DNA of 64,000 bases. Origin: Boletus sp. NGJ (Eukaryota > Basidiomycota > Agaricomycetes > Boletales > Boletaceae). The DNA is taken from the NCBI GenBank assembly GCA_019096195.1, contig JAGTXK010000021.1, positions 372,001-436,000 of the forward strand. The letters run 5' to 3'. Below, piece after piece: positions 33,846 to 45,367 of this stretch. How positions within the stretch are numbered: position 1 is the first letter of the stretch; each line of letters opens with the position of its first letter. Made by a program: the position numbers and the translations under genes. A model generated the notes under the pieces. It was not told the origin of the DNA. It ran no database searches and saw only the letters and a program-made list of their open reading frames with translations.

Positions 33846-36441
33846 TTAATGCATCAACGCCCGCTCTCCGTTTCCTTCTCCCCCTTGTCCCGCCGTCTCG
33901 TGCAAGAATACAACAAAAAGCACAGCGATGAGGTATACTACCACGCTGGCATACACCGGAAAGGAGCGATCGATGATCAAGAGTGCGCCACCCATGAGGG
34001 GAGCAATCATCCCACCTCTGGAAAGGCACGGCCAGCACGGCATTAGCTCGGAATCTAAACGCACGAGAAAAAGACGTACATTCGTGAGAGCGCCGATGCA
34101 ATCCCACACGCTGTTCCGCGTACTTTGGTACCAAAAATCTCGGGTGTCCACCTATGATATCGTTCAGTGACTTGATCCAACGCAAGCGCCACAAAGAAGA
34201 TTTACCCATACAACACCGCATACATCGTCTACCCATGGGTGAATCACTGGACCTCGTAGTGACGAATCACAACTTACCGTGGCGCTCAAACTGATCCCCA
34301 CCGAAGTGACACGAACCAAAAAGGGACTTTCGACGAGGACAAAGGCCGTACAAAAGAATGCTGTAAGGAGCGTCATCCCGGCCAACGAACGTCGTCGTCC
34401 GAGCGCACTTTCGACCATGTACGCCCCAAGCTATGTCCGTGCGTCAGTCAAACTTGCCCTCAAGATGAAAAAGGGACTACGTACAAGCGCACCCGGACAT
34501 CCACCCAACGTAAAAATGACCACGTCCCATAGATTATCTTCGAGCGATTTCGGGGTCGAATCCAGTCTCGACTCCGTTTCCAATAGTTTCGGATAATACA
34601 CGTTAAACATCGTGTAGGCTGACGTGATAGTTTGGTGATGTGGACAACCCCGTCACCGCATGTGACGTACCGAGTGATATAAAAAACCACACACCCCACA
34701 CTAACAACGTCGTTCGACACCACTTGGGACTCAATACCATCCCTACGCGATCGAGCCATGCAATCAAGGGTCGCTTGATCCACCTGGGAAGCACGCTCCC
34801 AAGCCGCATCTCGATCTTGACCGAGACGGCGGAGGCTCGGGATACACGCGATCGTGAAGAATGACTGCGGGTACGGGAATGCCTCGAGTGATGCTTCGCT
34901 TCACCACTCAACACGTTTGGACGGGAAGACGACGAGTTCTCCCCGAGGGTAACCACACTATGCCTTCGTGGGGGGTATTCCTCGACTGGTGTTACGAACG
35001 AGTGAGAATCCAGTGCGTTGGGAGAATCTTCGGTAGATTGATAATCTTTGACACTTTCGTCTCTGGGTGGGTCAACGGATGTACCGTTCCTCGTTATGAT
35101 CTCGTCTGTACCTGCGTCGAACAAGGTCTCGCGATTTGGACGTGCTTCTTGTGTAGAGTGGAGGAAAGGCGCGCGTTCGTCAGACCCACTTGACGGAGGA
35201 CGAGGTTCAGGGGGTCTTCGGTCGTCTACATCTTCGAGGTCTATAGTAATGTCGGATCCATTGAAACGAGAGATAAGCTGGAGGGACTCCAGGGCTTCCT
35301 GATGTCGACCAGCATGGACGAGATACCGCGGTGACTCATGCAAGCGGAAGAATAGAATACGAGCGAGGAACATTGACAATGTCTGTACAGACGAATTTGA
35401 TGATGATGCGCAGCACGATGAATTGGACTTACGATCATGCCGAGAGAGACGAGCATATACTGCCAGCCATTATTTTGGTCGGAGGGAATACAGGGTTGAT
35501 TTGGTGAACATGAATGTCCAGGGAGAACAAAGAGAGCAACGAGTGCTGATAAGACAGATCCAAGAGAGAAGAAAACGGAGAGTGCTGTGACCAAGTACTC
35601 TTTTCCTTTTGGCATGTGCTCAAGAAGGAGTGTACCGTCTGTCGGCATAGACCCCTAAAGAAGACAGTCAAGGTCAACGAAAATACGATATTAGATGAGG
35701 GCAGACTCACCCCAACTGCGCTACCGAGGAAAAAAAGGAGTACGCAGAGGCTCCAAAATGCACGCGCAAACGACGCAAAGATGCCAAATAAGGCAGTGAA
35801 AAAGAGCGTCGCATTAAATGCGGCACTTCGGCCCACGACGTCGGAACAGGTTCCCCACCCAACAGCACCGACCATCATTCCCGCAAACATGGATGATGAC
35901 AGAGTCCCGATGTAGTTGTCGGGAACTGCAAGTATTAGTCGGGAATGAGTTAGCTATGCTGAGCGGATGGTGTACCTAAGTAGTGCTGCTGGACGCGAGG
36001 AAGGATTATGGCAACAGCTTGAATCCACATCTGAGCGACAAGTCAAGGGCGCCGAGAGGTTTGTGGAAATAGACTTACGTTGTCTGCCATCCAGCCTAGA
36101 GACAGAGAGCGCCGAGATAGGTGCGCAGCATTAAATACCAAACCAGACCAGTGACGGTAAAATAGGTACTCACCGAATCCACATAGGGAGAGTAGTGTCC
36201 ATTGGTAGCTCCCTGGAGCAAGAGAGGGGCTAAGCATGAAGGGTGAGGGGAGTATGAAGTACGCACCCATTCCAATGCGATCTATAGTTTTGTCGAGAGG
36301 TGTCCTGCTATCATATTCGGAGTCCTCTATGAATTCATCTGCAGCTTCGGGATCGTCAATGTCGAGCATTGTAGGGTAGGTGGACCTGTTGGATGTGAGA
36401 GAGGTCCAAAAGCCAGAGGCACGGGGGGAGATGGAAGCCAT
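33846..36441 (-). CDS. MFS transporter, SV2/sugar-porter-like
   Basis: Twelve exons, all with consistent phases, give about 660 residues. Plasma- or organelle-membrane carrier with 12 predicted helices. N-terminus MASISPRASGFWTSL with acidic segment; LDKTIDRIGMG before TM1; TM2-3 loop motif GWGTCSDVVGRSAAFNATL (GxxxDxxGR); GSMPTDGTLLLEHMPKGKEY typical of SV2-like porters; then a long cytosolic loop between TM6 and TM7 rich in Ser, His and Arg (HSRHSRTRSHSSRSRVSRAS); GALLGAYMVESALGRRRSL after TM8; WTPEIFGTKVRGTACGIASA near TM10-11; and C-terminal HETAGQG. Substrate cannot be read from sequence. It is the surviving member of a three-copy array, next to the secreted glycoprotein gene. Confidence 0.88.
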
Positions 36442-37767
36442 GCTTTGAAGGTGGAGCGCCCTTTTAAGTCAACCGAGTGCTGACACAATTTTTTCGCGCA
36501 GGATTACGCGAAAGACGTGAGACAAGTCGAAGGAGAATTACAATGTGAATTTCCAAAAGCGGATGTCTCTGTGCCACAGCAGTACTGTCGCTGAAAACTT
36601 GGAACGAAATCTCAAAGTGAGGATGTGGACGTGGTCGTTGAGGTGAACGAGAGACAGGGATCCAGTTCGTTTTATGCTCGGGATCACTTTGAGATTGCGT
36701 TTCAGACTGGGCACTGTCTACAACACCACGCATTCACGTTTAGCCATGAAATGAACTTCGTAGGCTACATAGACTTCAATTACACGCACGACCAGCTACT
36801 ATTTGGCAGGAAGATCCTCCAGGGCACTTAGTTTCCCAACATCGCCGTTCAACCTCCCTCACTGGCGACACCCACTCAAACGTATTCTCCACATCTATCC
36901 TATCGCCGCATACGCATTTTGATCATCAATACAACCCCTTAAGCCTTGACTGCATCTGGCATGACCAATAAATGTGAAAAACATCGTGCCAGTGCCGAAC
37001 TCGTAGCTTGTCTGTAGGTCGTTCTCCAAGAACTTGTGCATGTCGTCCAGACACCCGAGTCGGAAGTAGGGTCTGCAGATAGTTCCTAACAAGGTGGAAT
37101 CATGCAAGAGATCCATGGAATAGTACGGTGACCTATTGCGATATCGATTTTATTCACCGGTAGAATCGTTATAGATTGGTCGACCAATTTTCATACTCCG
37201 CCTCCCCGGCGGCAGATTCACCATACTTAGCAAGGGGTTGCCGCCTCGGCATACAACCTGAAAAGCGATCGGAGTGCGAATATGCGACTTGCTATGTTCT
37301 CCCATGTCTTCCCTCAATCAGTTTGGCCACTTTGGGTCGTTCGGTGTCGACGGGATGCTTGGGTCAGCGCTCCGATGACAATCAGGCCGCGAACCTTTGT
37401 GACAGGAATGCGCCCCTCGAATTGCTTCAGTGGCCGTTCTTCCCTTCCCCGCTCACGTGTTCTGATCGGGAGTCAATCAGACAGTGGTCATCAGATGGGT
37501 CTATAATAATGTCCAACTCGGCACTTGTGAAGGCACGATTTTCGTCACTAGCGCCTTGATGTGAATAGCACGGAGTGCTGATTACCGGTATGTTCCTCGG
37601 CTACTCTCCTCAGACTCTTCTCATAAATTATTGATTATGGAGAAGCGTCGCTGGAGGGACCACAAGGAAAGCATTGTGAGTAAGCGTTCGGAAGCTGATT
37701 GAGATAACAGAAGCACGAATACATGCTTGGCTTTGGTGATGGGGACACGCGGTGTCAATTGATACGC
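36442..37767. other. Intergenic, no gene supported
   Basis: Upstream region of the MFS gene and beyond. Open frames at 36625-36831, 36895-37116 and 37176-37559 have no recognisable motif or splice partners. Confidence 0.4.
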
Positions 37768-38065
37768 TTATCGGATGGTTACGAGAGGGCTATACGCCCG
37801 GTGATATCGGGCTCGGGCGGGTCGCGATCGTTGAGCGGACGATCGGTGTGCAGGTATCTGGCGACGTGTCGAGCCCTCTGCCGACTGTAGGGATTTGGGG
37901 TCGCCACTGTTGTTAAAGTCAAGGCCAACGACGACAGGGACAGGGTACGGAGATGGTAACGCAGAGACGAAGGCAACGCTGAGGACAAGAACAATGAGCA
38001 TGCACGTCGGTCAATGTGACGACAATGGGGGAGACGCAAAGGATATACTTGAACTTGGAGAGCAT
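37768..38065 (-). CDS. Possible small secreted protein, reading frame uncertain
   Basis: A minus-strand ATG at 38065 opens MLSKFKYILCVSPIVVTLTDVHA, which looks like a signal peptide; that frame stops after about 49 codons in a Cys-rich tail. An overlapping frame gives MLIVLVLSVAFVSALPSPYPVPVVVGL and continues to 37768. Either the gene is broken or I have not found its intron. Weakly supported. Confidence 0.3.
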
Positions 38066-39559
38066 ATCGTGTGATGGAATGCGAGGTGAATAAACTGTAG
38101 ACTCAGAAGAGAGAGAAGGAGCCTGAGGAGTTATCTGAAGGATGATTGAAGGACCTTGGTGGCTTTCATATCTGAGAGATTGTTTGAATGATATGATAAT
38201 GGTCTTATCCTTTTCTGCCTACTGACATCGGGGTGAAGGTCGGGGTAATTGGTGGTACAGGTTTTGATAACTTACGATGAAGTCGGCTTATAAACCCCGT
38301 GTTTCAGGTTGTTCATTTCTGCGGTAGTAGTGAGCTGTGATCCTACTGGCTGGGAATGGTCAGGATTAACCATCATCGGAGCGCCTGGAAATGAGGACGG
38401 TCACCTAGGCGTCAGTATACTTCCAAGTTGTGCTCATATCCGACGAGCTGACGTCGAACGTCGACCACGCTGATAATAAAGTAGACGCGCAATGATGGTA
38501 CTATCATCACGAATCCACCGGGTTGTACCCAGATTCGTAATACAGAGAGGTGGGTGAAGGAGAGGCTGACGGTGAGAGCACTATTCGATTGATGGGCATT
38601 GTTCACAGGGAGTCGAGGAGGATGAGGAAGCAAAAGAGGAGAAAGAGAAACTCAAGATGGAGGTGGTCGAGAACGAGGAAGACAAGACAAGCCCTATAGA
38701 ACGAAAGAAATCAAAGATCAAAGAGAGGGAAGTTGTCAACGGGGGGCTCTCCGACCCACTTTGAATTCATAATCATCCAAGTCGAAAACTCACTGCCAGT
38801 CTGTATCGCCCAAAATGAATAGTGCTGGTGGTCAATGGATAGCAGATATCGCCGCCCCCACTCGGAGTGTAGCAATACGCGAGACTCTCGTGTCCTCTTG
38901 ACTGCGTCTCGCACCTCCAAGTTTCTTGGAGTTGCTTGATCAATGCCTCGCGACGAACAGTTCCATCTAAATGGCCACTTGATGTTGACGAAGGCTTCTG
39001 TTTGGCCAATCACGATGATCCAGTGACACTTTTATGTACAGGAAAAAAAATTGAATTGTGAATCATATACTGAACGAGACAAAGAAATAAGTTGACGTAC
39101 ACGTGACGCTACTTGCATGCATGTCGTACTTACCACAGTTCCAGGGGTCTCCGACAACACTTGCGGCATGTAGTTGCTCCAGGAAGCAATTCGCAATGTA
39201 TCTTGCGTACACAGCAGCCTTCACAGGCGTCGTAGCACTTGATTCAAAACATGAGTGAGCGATTGTACAGCGACAGTACCTTGTGCAGCCTGAACAAGCG
39301 ACGATTCGGAGTCGCTCACCGTGTCCATCCTTTTGTGCCTTTCAGGAAGACTCGGATATGGCATTGGGCAACTGGTGGCCGTCCAAGCTCAAGATATGAG
39401 GTGAATGGGACACGTTGGGTGAAGCGTAGACGTCGAACGACATTGCATACAGTACAATAACTTGCCAATCATAAGTCTTTGGGACCGTGACCATCGCTAG
39501 ACCTTTGCAGATTGGCGACGAGTGGAGACCGATATGCCGCTGCGTGGGACGCGAGTACT
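38066..39559. other. Gene-poor stretch with coding relics
   Basis: Minus-strand 38720-39010 reads REALIKQLQETWRCETQSRG and then LAYCYTPSGGGDICYPL, a pattern that looks like part of a real protein exon, but no complete gene can be built. Minus-strand 39130-39240 has a Cys-rich segment (CYDACEGCCVRKIHC) reminiscent of a Zn(II)2Cys6 motif, also isolated. Confidence 0.35.
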
Positions 39560-40700
39560 GACGACAAGGCGTGCTCTCTCTTTCTCCTGCCTCGCTACGG
39601 GTTGCCTGGACGATGTGGGCGGCAATACCGTAGCACGGGGGAGCATCGAGAGCCACATGCCCCATCCCCACCCACTTGGCTGGCATTCGTTGCTTCTTCG
39701 CAGGCTCCCATTCTCAAGGTCCCTGCCCCTCTTCCTTCCTTCCCCCTGATTCCGTCTCACCGACGTCGGCGGGGGCGCGGAGGGCGGAGGGGTCGAGAAC
39801 AGTGGTGGTGCCTCGAATCGAATACCTCCTAGACGTTCTACGGTCGAGCGACAACGCAAATTGTTCTGCTTGATCGAAGTCAGAGGCGAGAACACCTTTC
39901 CAGGTATTACCATCGCACTATTTCATGCTTGCACGGCAACAGTCATAACCTATTATTGGGGGTGTGACCCGTCTACGGTGTCGGTGCCAATCACGGCGAA
40001 GGTGGGACCACCGTCAGAGTATCTGCCACCCGCACAGTCATTCGTCCCGGGAGCTTGTACATGCTCCGTCGCCGTACCTATAGCCAAATGAAACGCAAAA
40101 CGCCAGCAAGTCAGGCACGCACCAACACTCAGCACCCGCGGCAAAATACAGCGGGCACAAGTATGACGGGGGATCAAGTCGAGTGGTAACGCGTAGGAGT
40201 GACATTGATTCATTCTTCCGGGTGTCACGCCCGACGTGCCAGGCACTCGTAGATAGTGTGAATCCACCTGTAGTTCTCCTCCTCCATTCGAAAGGGTTGC
40301 GCGTGGTGCCTTGTTCTGGATTTTGTTCAACGGGTTCGATCGGTTATTCCCCCGAGAATGTCTCTGGGACGACACTTTGCATTAGAAAGAAGGGGGGGGA
40401 GGAAGAGACTGCATTATTATCATGATCCCACGACGTACGCAATATGATACGACAAAGACAAAAAAAAGAGGGGGGGAGGGAAAGAGATTAATCATGACGG
40501 TGTGCTGGCGCTGGATCGTTCTCGTAGACCTTGGCGTCGTCTGGGTCGCACGTGCGGCTGAGCAGCATGCCAGTGATTGATGGAACGAAAACGTGTCTTA
40601 CTGAAACAATCAGTAGGTGGAGGAGAGATAGTCTCCCCGCGGCGTTATGCCAGGTGGACGTTGTGGGATTGTTGAGGGAGAGGTAGCACCTCGTACCTTG
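39560..40700 (-). pseudogene. Partial, decayed copy of the BBC1-like gene
   Basis: 39560-39860 matches the proline-rich exon of the intact gene (its region near 46940-47250: LGGIRF, APPPTS, RRLVARQE), and 40440-40700 matches the intron/exon region near 48110-48470, including intron sequence. It is thus a DNA-level partial duplicate, not a retrocopy. Frames are disrupted; the part between the two matches is unrecognised. Confidence 0.7.
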
Positions 40701-42113
40701 ATGGCAGTAACCTTGTGAGTCTGTCCTTCAAGCCGTTTACGCCTGTGCGTACTCTGTATACTATACACGTCCACACAACCAGCCGTTGAATTCGAACACG
40801 TCGGGCTCCAGCACACCGCCCCCGCTAAGCAGGTCCGTAACAAGATGGATAAAATCATGTGGTGGCTCGGAAATTAGTAGCACAGGATTGACAGAAATTC
40901 TGACACGCCAATAGGAATTTAGATCATCCCCGGTTGTACGCGTTTCTATATACTAAGTAAGTACTGTCCTTACTATCAGAAAGGTAAATTTCGTTAGCAA
41001 AGATTATTATTAGTACATGCCATCCTACTGTTCCCGCACTGTTGGCAATGTCCAAAGCGGACATTGTGTCCGAGTCATCCGACCTCGCTACTGCCATCAT
41101 GATCAAGTTGAAGTTTGAAGAACGATCTGCTGTGAATGAACCATGGTGTGTGACCAGCTTGGCATTAGTCGTTTCTACAAGCCATTGAGCATCTGAAAAG
41201 GTTGCCTGCTGTTAGGAACACCGTTTGGCAAGATATCTAGAAGCGTGTCGAAGATTACCATCGCTCGGTGCCAGTACGACGCCGCCGGCCGTAAGAAAAC
41301 GATCTTCCTTTTTTTTCACTCTCCAATCAGCTGCGGTAACCACCTTGAATTGGTAGATTTATCCGGGATAACGTTACATATCCATATAAGCAAACCCCCA
41401 TGGACCAGCATGAGATCACTCTCGTGATCAGTGAGTCTTCCTAGGCCCCCTCCTTGATTCCATGTGTTGTTCTGCCATCCGATGGCCATTCCAGGAGATT
41501 TGGAGGGGTCTCGCGTTCACTTACACCCGTATATAACACACTGCGAAGCTGCTACTCATCCCACTCACCGTCGCCATTTCCTCTCAGCCCATGTTCTCTC
41601 TGTTTCAACGTGAACCATTCCATGCACTGTACTCGATGGACGAGACTGTGAACCCGACCACTGGCATGGTTGCCATTTCAACCCACGTGCGTTAGAATAT
41701 TTTCGTTCTGTATTCCGCGTCTAATGTGTCTTACAGGAGAACGAGCATCACACGCAGAGTGTCAGCGACGATGGTCCTAGTGCAGAGCTCGGGGGTGTTA
41801 GCAAGACAGTTTTTCCCTCTACAACATACTAAACTTGCACGACAGATTTTACAGGGTTCTGCATATGCACAGCATGCCGACACGTATATAAATTGCTACT
41901 TGCAGGATACACCTCATTTCAACAGGATCTCCTCACCGGACGCATCCAATACATTCCAGCAAAAGCACTACCGTGAAATGGACGAATTACATGGACTTGA
42001 TAACCACACCACGGTTATCGGACCGGTTCATTTGGTATGTTTGAAGATGTCTTTGTCGTGTAATCGTGTGTTTCACAGGCTGATAAAACCACACACAGAA
42101 CAGTGTTGCTTCC
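40701..42113. other. Intergenic, possible 5' exons of the downstream gene
   Basis: The frame 41726-42130 (QKHYREMDELHGLDNHTTV) is open for 134 codons and ends at a possible donor GTATGT (after 42033), but I could not splice it in frame into the Cys/His-rich protein that follows. Otherwise no gene. Confidence 0.35.
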
Positions 42114-42428
42114 ATGGCGGTGGACCATAACCCCGGTACAGAGCTCCAGAACGTGAGCAGGATGCTTACACAGACCAGTCACTCATGCTCGACAACGATG
42201 CCTTGCGAGTGGCTTGGTGTGGGTAACGCTGGGATATGTGGTGTTCAGATCAAATGCACGAGCATTTCAGAACATTTCAGGAATTCTCATAGAATCCGGA
42301 AATCAGGTGATGGTACCCCAGTTTCCTGCTGGTGGAGGGGATGTGGCAAGCGGGTGAAAGGCAGGAACTTCGTTCGGCACATTCGCGAGTGTCATTTAAG
42401 CCATTCAAGAGGAAAGAAGTACCCTTGA
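42114..42428 (+). CDS. Small Cys/His-rich (zinc-finger-like) protein
   Basis: 104 residues from MAVDHNPGTELQNVS. Two C2H2-like units: CEWLGVGNAGIC..C..HFRNSHRIR and SCWWRGCGKRVKGRNFVRHI followed by RECHLSH. Small proteins with this layout (CxWx..CG.. HIREAHL) are common in Agaricomycetes and probably bind zinc and DNA or protein; function not established. The start may lie in an upstream exon. Confidence 0.5.
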   Translation: MAVDHNPGTELQNVSRMLTQTSHSCSTTMPCEWLGVGNAGICGVQIKCTSISEHFRNSHRIRKSGDGTPVSCWWRGCGKRVKGRNFVRHIRECHLSHSRGKKYP

Positions 42429-44198
42429 GGCGGGCCATAGTTACTTATTGGAATATCAGATAGAATTTCTTTCTCGATACTAATAGGGCAAGCCAGTACT
42501 TGAATAATTTACTGAGAATACACAGAACAAGGTGGATGGAAAGGCAACAGTCAACGAGAAATCGGATCCCAGCCTGTTCAGCCTTCGAAGGCGCGTATGC
42601 GATTGTCCAACGTCGAGGCTTTCTCCACATAGATGGGACACCTCGGCCCCGGTGCTAGAGATATGGATATTCCCTTCCTTCCGTGTTCGTCTTGCCTCCA
42701 TGGCAATGTTACAGATGTGCAGCGTAAACGCTATACGAAACGATTGATGGGGGAAATGAAATGATATCCTCGCACCTTTTTTTTTTTGTTCCAATCCGTG
42801 GCCAAGGACTAACAGCACCGCACCTTACATCGGCACCTCACGCAAGTACGCGTCACATCCATCCCCGACATTGTCGCCTGGTTTTTATCTCTCGATTGGC
42901 ACCAGAACAAGGACAGACTCACTTTCTCGCTGTATGGAGGGCAAATGGTTTTATTCCCTTATCACAGCTTACAGACGAGTTTGTCCAGCTCTTGAATTTC
43001 AAAGCTTTCATTTTTTTTTCACCACCGGTCGACTCCGTAATTATTCCCCACGCTCTTCCGAGTTGAATTTCCGTCGAATTCCAGGCGAGCTTTGAGGCGC
43101 TCTGGCTGACAGAAGATGCGATTTTAAATTTCCCCTCTAACCAAGTCTAAAAAGATAATGACGTACCTGTCTCGTTGAGGGTTCTGGCTGTTAGAGCGGT
43201 GAACCCGCTAGATAGTCTAGCCTTAAAGCTTGGCCGCCTGAAACCATTGCAATACTGGGATCGTAGAAAAGGCAAGTTACTATGCCTTGACTTCGACTCG
43301 TTTTGTGTCCAGAATGTAATCCCACAGTGATCATGAAACCTACTGGTCCCGATAATGAACGCGTTATCTCCCAAGTGTAACTCGTGAGTTACTCGTCGCG
43401 ATGATGCCGTTATTAAATTGCACTGCATTGAATTGCTTCCGGAGCTCGTCCGATCCTCGCAGCCTGCGGAAATGAAGCTACCAACGAGCTTCGCAGATCC
43501 CAGTATCAAAGGTAGTCATGGCTAATGATCCGACCCGGGTGCTCTTGTACCAGTCAATGACATGAAATGGAGATGGATGTACGTTATTTTCTGAGATTCA
43601 GCACCTTCAGGGAAGGATGAGGAGCGCACCGACCTTGGACGACAGGGTGAATTCCTAATCAAGCGCAATAGTCAACATTCACATTTAATTTGGTGCGCAC
43701 GATGGGACTTCGTCACACCTGTCTGAGTCCTCTGAATCGCTTGATGATTGTCTCCCAGTCCTAGTCACAGAAGAAGCCGAAATGATACGCCCTGTGGGCT
43801 CGGCTTGTGGAAAATTGGTGAAATCCCGGTCTTGGAGCTGGAGGGGGAAGAAATCGTTAGGGACACCAGTATATCGATGGAGAGAATGCGTGGCGGGTAT
43901 GCAAATATCCAAGAAGACGTCGAAACTGCCATCCTCTGAAGGAATGACAGAGTCTGGCGGTAGACATTTGGAAGGTTCATGCTAGGCTCCGGCGTCCACA
44001 GAGGGCACCCGCGATGCGAGACATGTCCTGCATGGACATCTTGCGGGCCCAACGTTGAACTCGACGAGCAGCAAACGCGACCCGGGTCGGTGCGTTCGGT
44101 TCGTCGGCAACGCGTTGTAGATCAGTACACATGTTCCACGTGACTCACTTCTTCGACGTCGCGTCCCTCGCCCATTCTTTTCTTTGTCGCTCTCCACC
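42429..44198. other. Intergenic, weak coding hints on minus strand
   Basis: Minus-strand frame 43147-43509 (120 codons) and a two-part minus-strand candidate around 43685-44140 (PEDGSFDVFLDICIPATHSL, preceded by a possible acceptor CCTAG) may be coding, but neither has recognisable homology or a complete splice model. If real, the second would be divergent from the small basic-protein gene on the plus strand. Confidence 0.35.
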
Positions 44199-44919
44199 AT
44201 GTCCACCACATCCCTCCCCTCCTCTGGATACGCCACCCCACACTCTGCGGCATCGTTCCCTTCGACGACCTCCAAAGCACCCTCGAAACCAAAGCCCGTC
44301 AATGTCTTTTCCGACGATGGCTCCTTTCTCGAACGGTTCCAGCGCACCCAACAGGTAAGCGCCATGCCTCACCTCCCAAACAATCACCTACCTCGTTCTT
44401 TACCTTGTTATGCGCATGCAGGAGGAAGAAGATAGACGGAAAGCTCAAGAGGCACTTGTAAAGTCGGTGTCTATTCTTGTGCCTCTAAACGCATTCGTAG
44501 TTGATATCGCTTTCTTCCTCTCATCACGATCACAATTATGCGCGTGCCCATCAGGAAGAAACAATTCGCGGACAGATTTGTGCGTTGTCTCGTTCAGCCA
44601 CTGGTCAACCTCGACCCTCATTCTCGTTTATACAGAAAAATCGGGGCAAGCGTCCACCTCCACCTGATTCCTCCCCCGCAGTAACAAGCACAGATCTCGG
44701 CCCCAACCCTATTAAGAAACCCAAACTCGATGCGGTGCCACAAAGTCAGTCCCATTGTCCAGCGCCACCGTCGTTTTGTCATCTTGTCTTTTCGTCGCTC
44801 CCACCTTTTAACCCAATCCTTGGTGACGTTCAGATTCAGAACACCAGACAGAAGTCCACGCTCACGCAGGTCGCATCCTCAAACGTACCGGTACAGGCTT
44901 TCGTCCGTTGATCAAGTAA
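44199..44919 (+). CDS. Small conserved basic protein, function unknown
   Basis: Five exons (44199-44354, 44422-44466, 44559-44579, 44636-44744, 44834-44919) give 138 residues. Layout: Ser/Pro-rich N-terminus, PVNVFSDDGSFLERFQRTQQ, a charged helix EEEDRRKAQEAL, KQFADRFKNRGKRPPPPDSS, a basic patch KKPKLD that looks like a nuclear signal, and the C-terminus GRILKRTGTGFRPLIK. The start and end motifs recur in small fungal proteins of unknown role, as I recall. Exon 3 is only 21 nt and its splice sites are inferred from keeping KQFADRF in frame; an alternative donor for exon 2 exists nine bases upstream. Confidence 0.7.
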
Positions 44920-45367
44920 TCTGTGTCCTATACCTGTCCTCGACATCTCCGAGCGGATCACAGTAAGCGATTTCTCTGTTTCGTCCCATGTATGCGTTCA
45001 GGCACGGGTGACTAACGGCCTAGTGATCAAGTTTAGATAGGTACCGGTACAGAGTAATTATCACAGTACTCAGCGTTGATGTGGCCACGCCTCTCGCGCA
45101 ACTTGTTCTGCGCATGCCTCCCTGTGCCACCGTCTAATCCTGTTTGTGTCGATGAATCAAAAATGCTGATCCTAAGATCCCTTTCGGAAATGGATTGTCT
45201 ATCAAAAGATGGATACTTGACGGTATGCGGTAAAGACACAGGTTTTACGCGGCAAAGGAAAGCGGACATGACATATAGAATGAAACTAGCGACGCCCCAG
45301 ACGACGATCTCAACGACAAGAAAAGAAAAATTTAAACACAATGAATGCATGTATCGTAGTGTGATTT
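44920..45367. other. Convergent 3' spacer
   Basis: Lies between the ends of two convergent genes. No gene or structure seen. Confidence 0.4.

Noticed and set aside
40301-40340. tRNA-like GGTTCGATC sequence
   Set aside because: The B-box-like GGGTTCGAT has no matching A box, acceptor stem or anticodon arm nearby.
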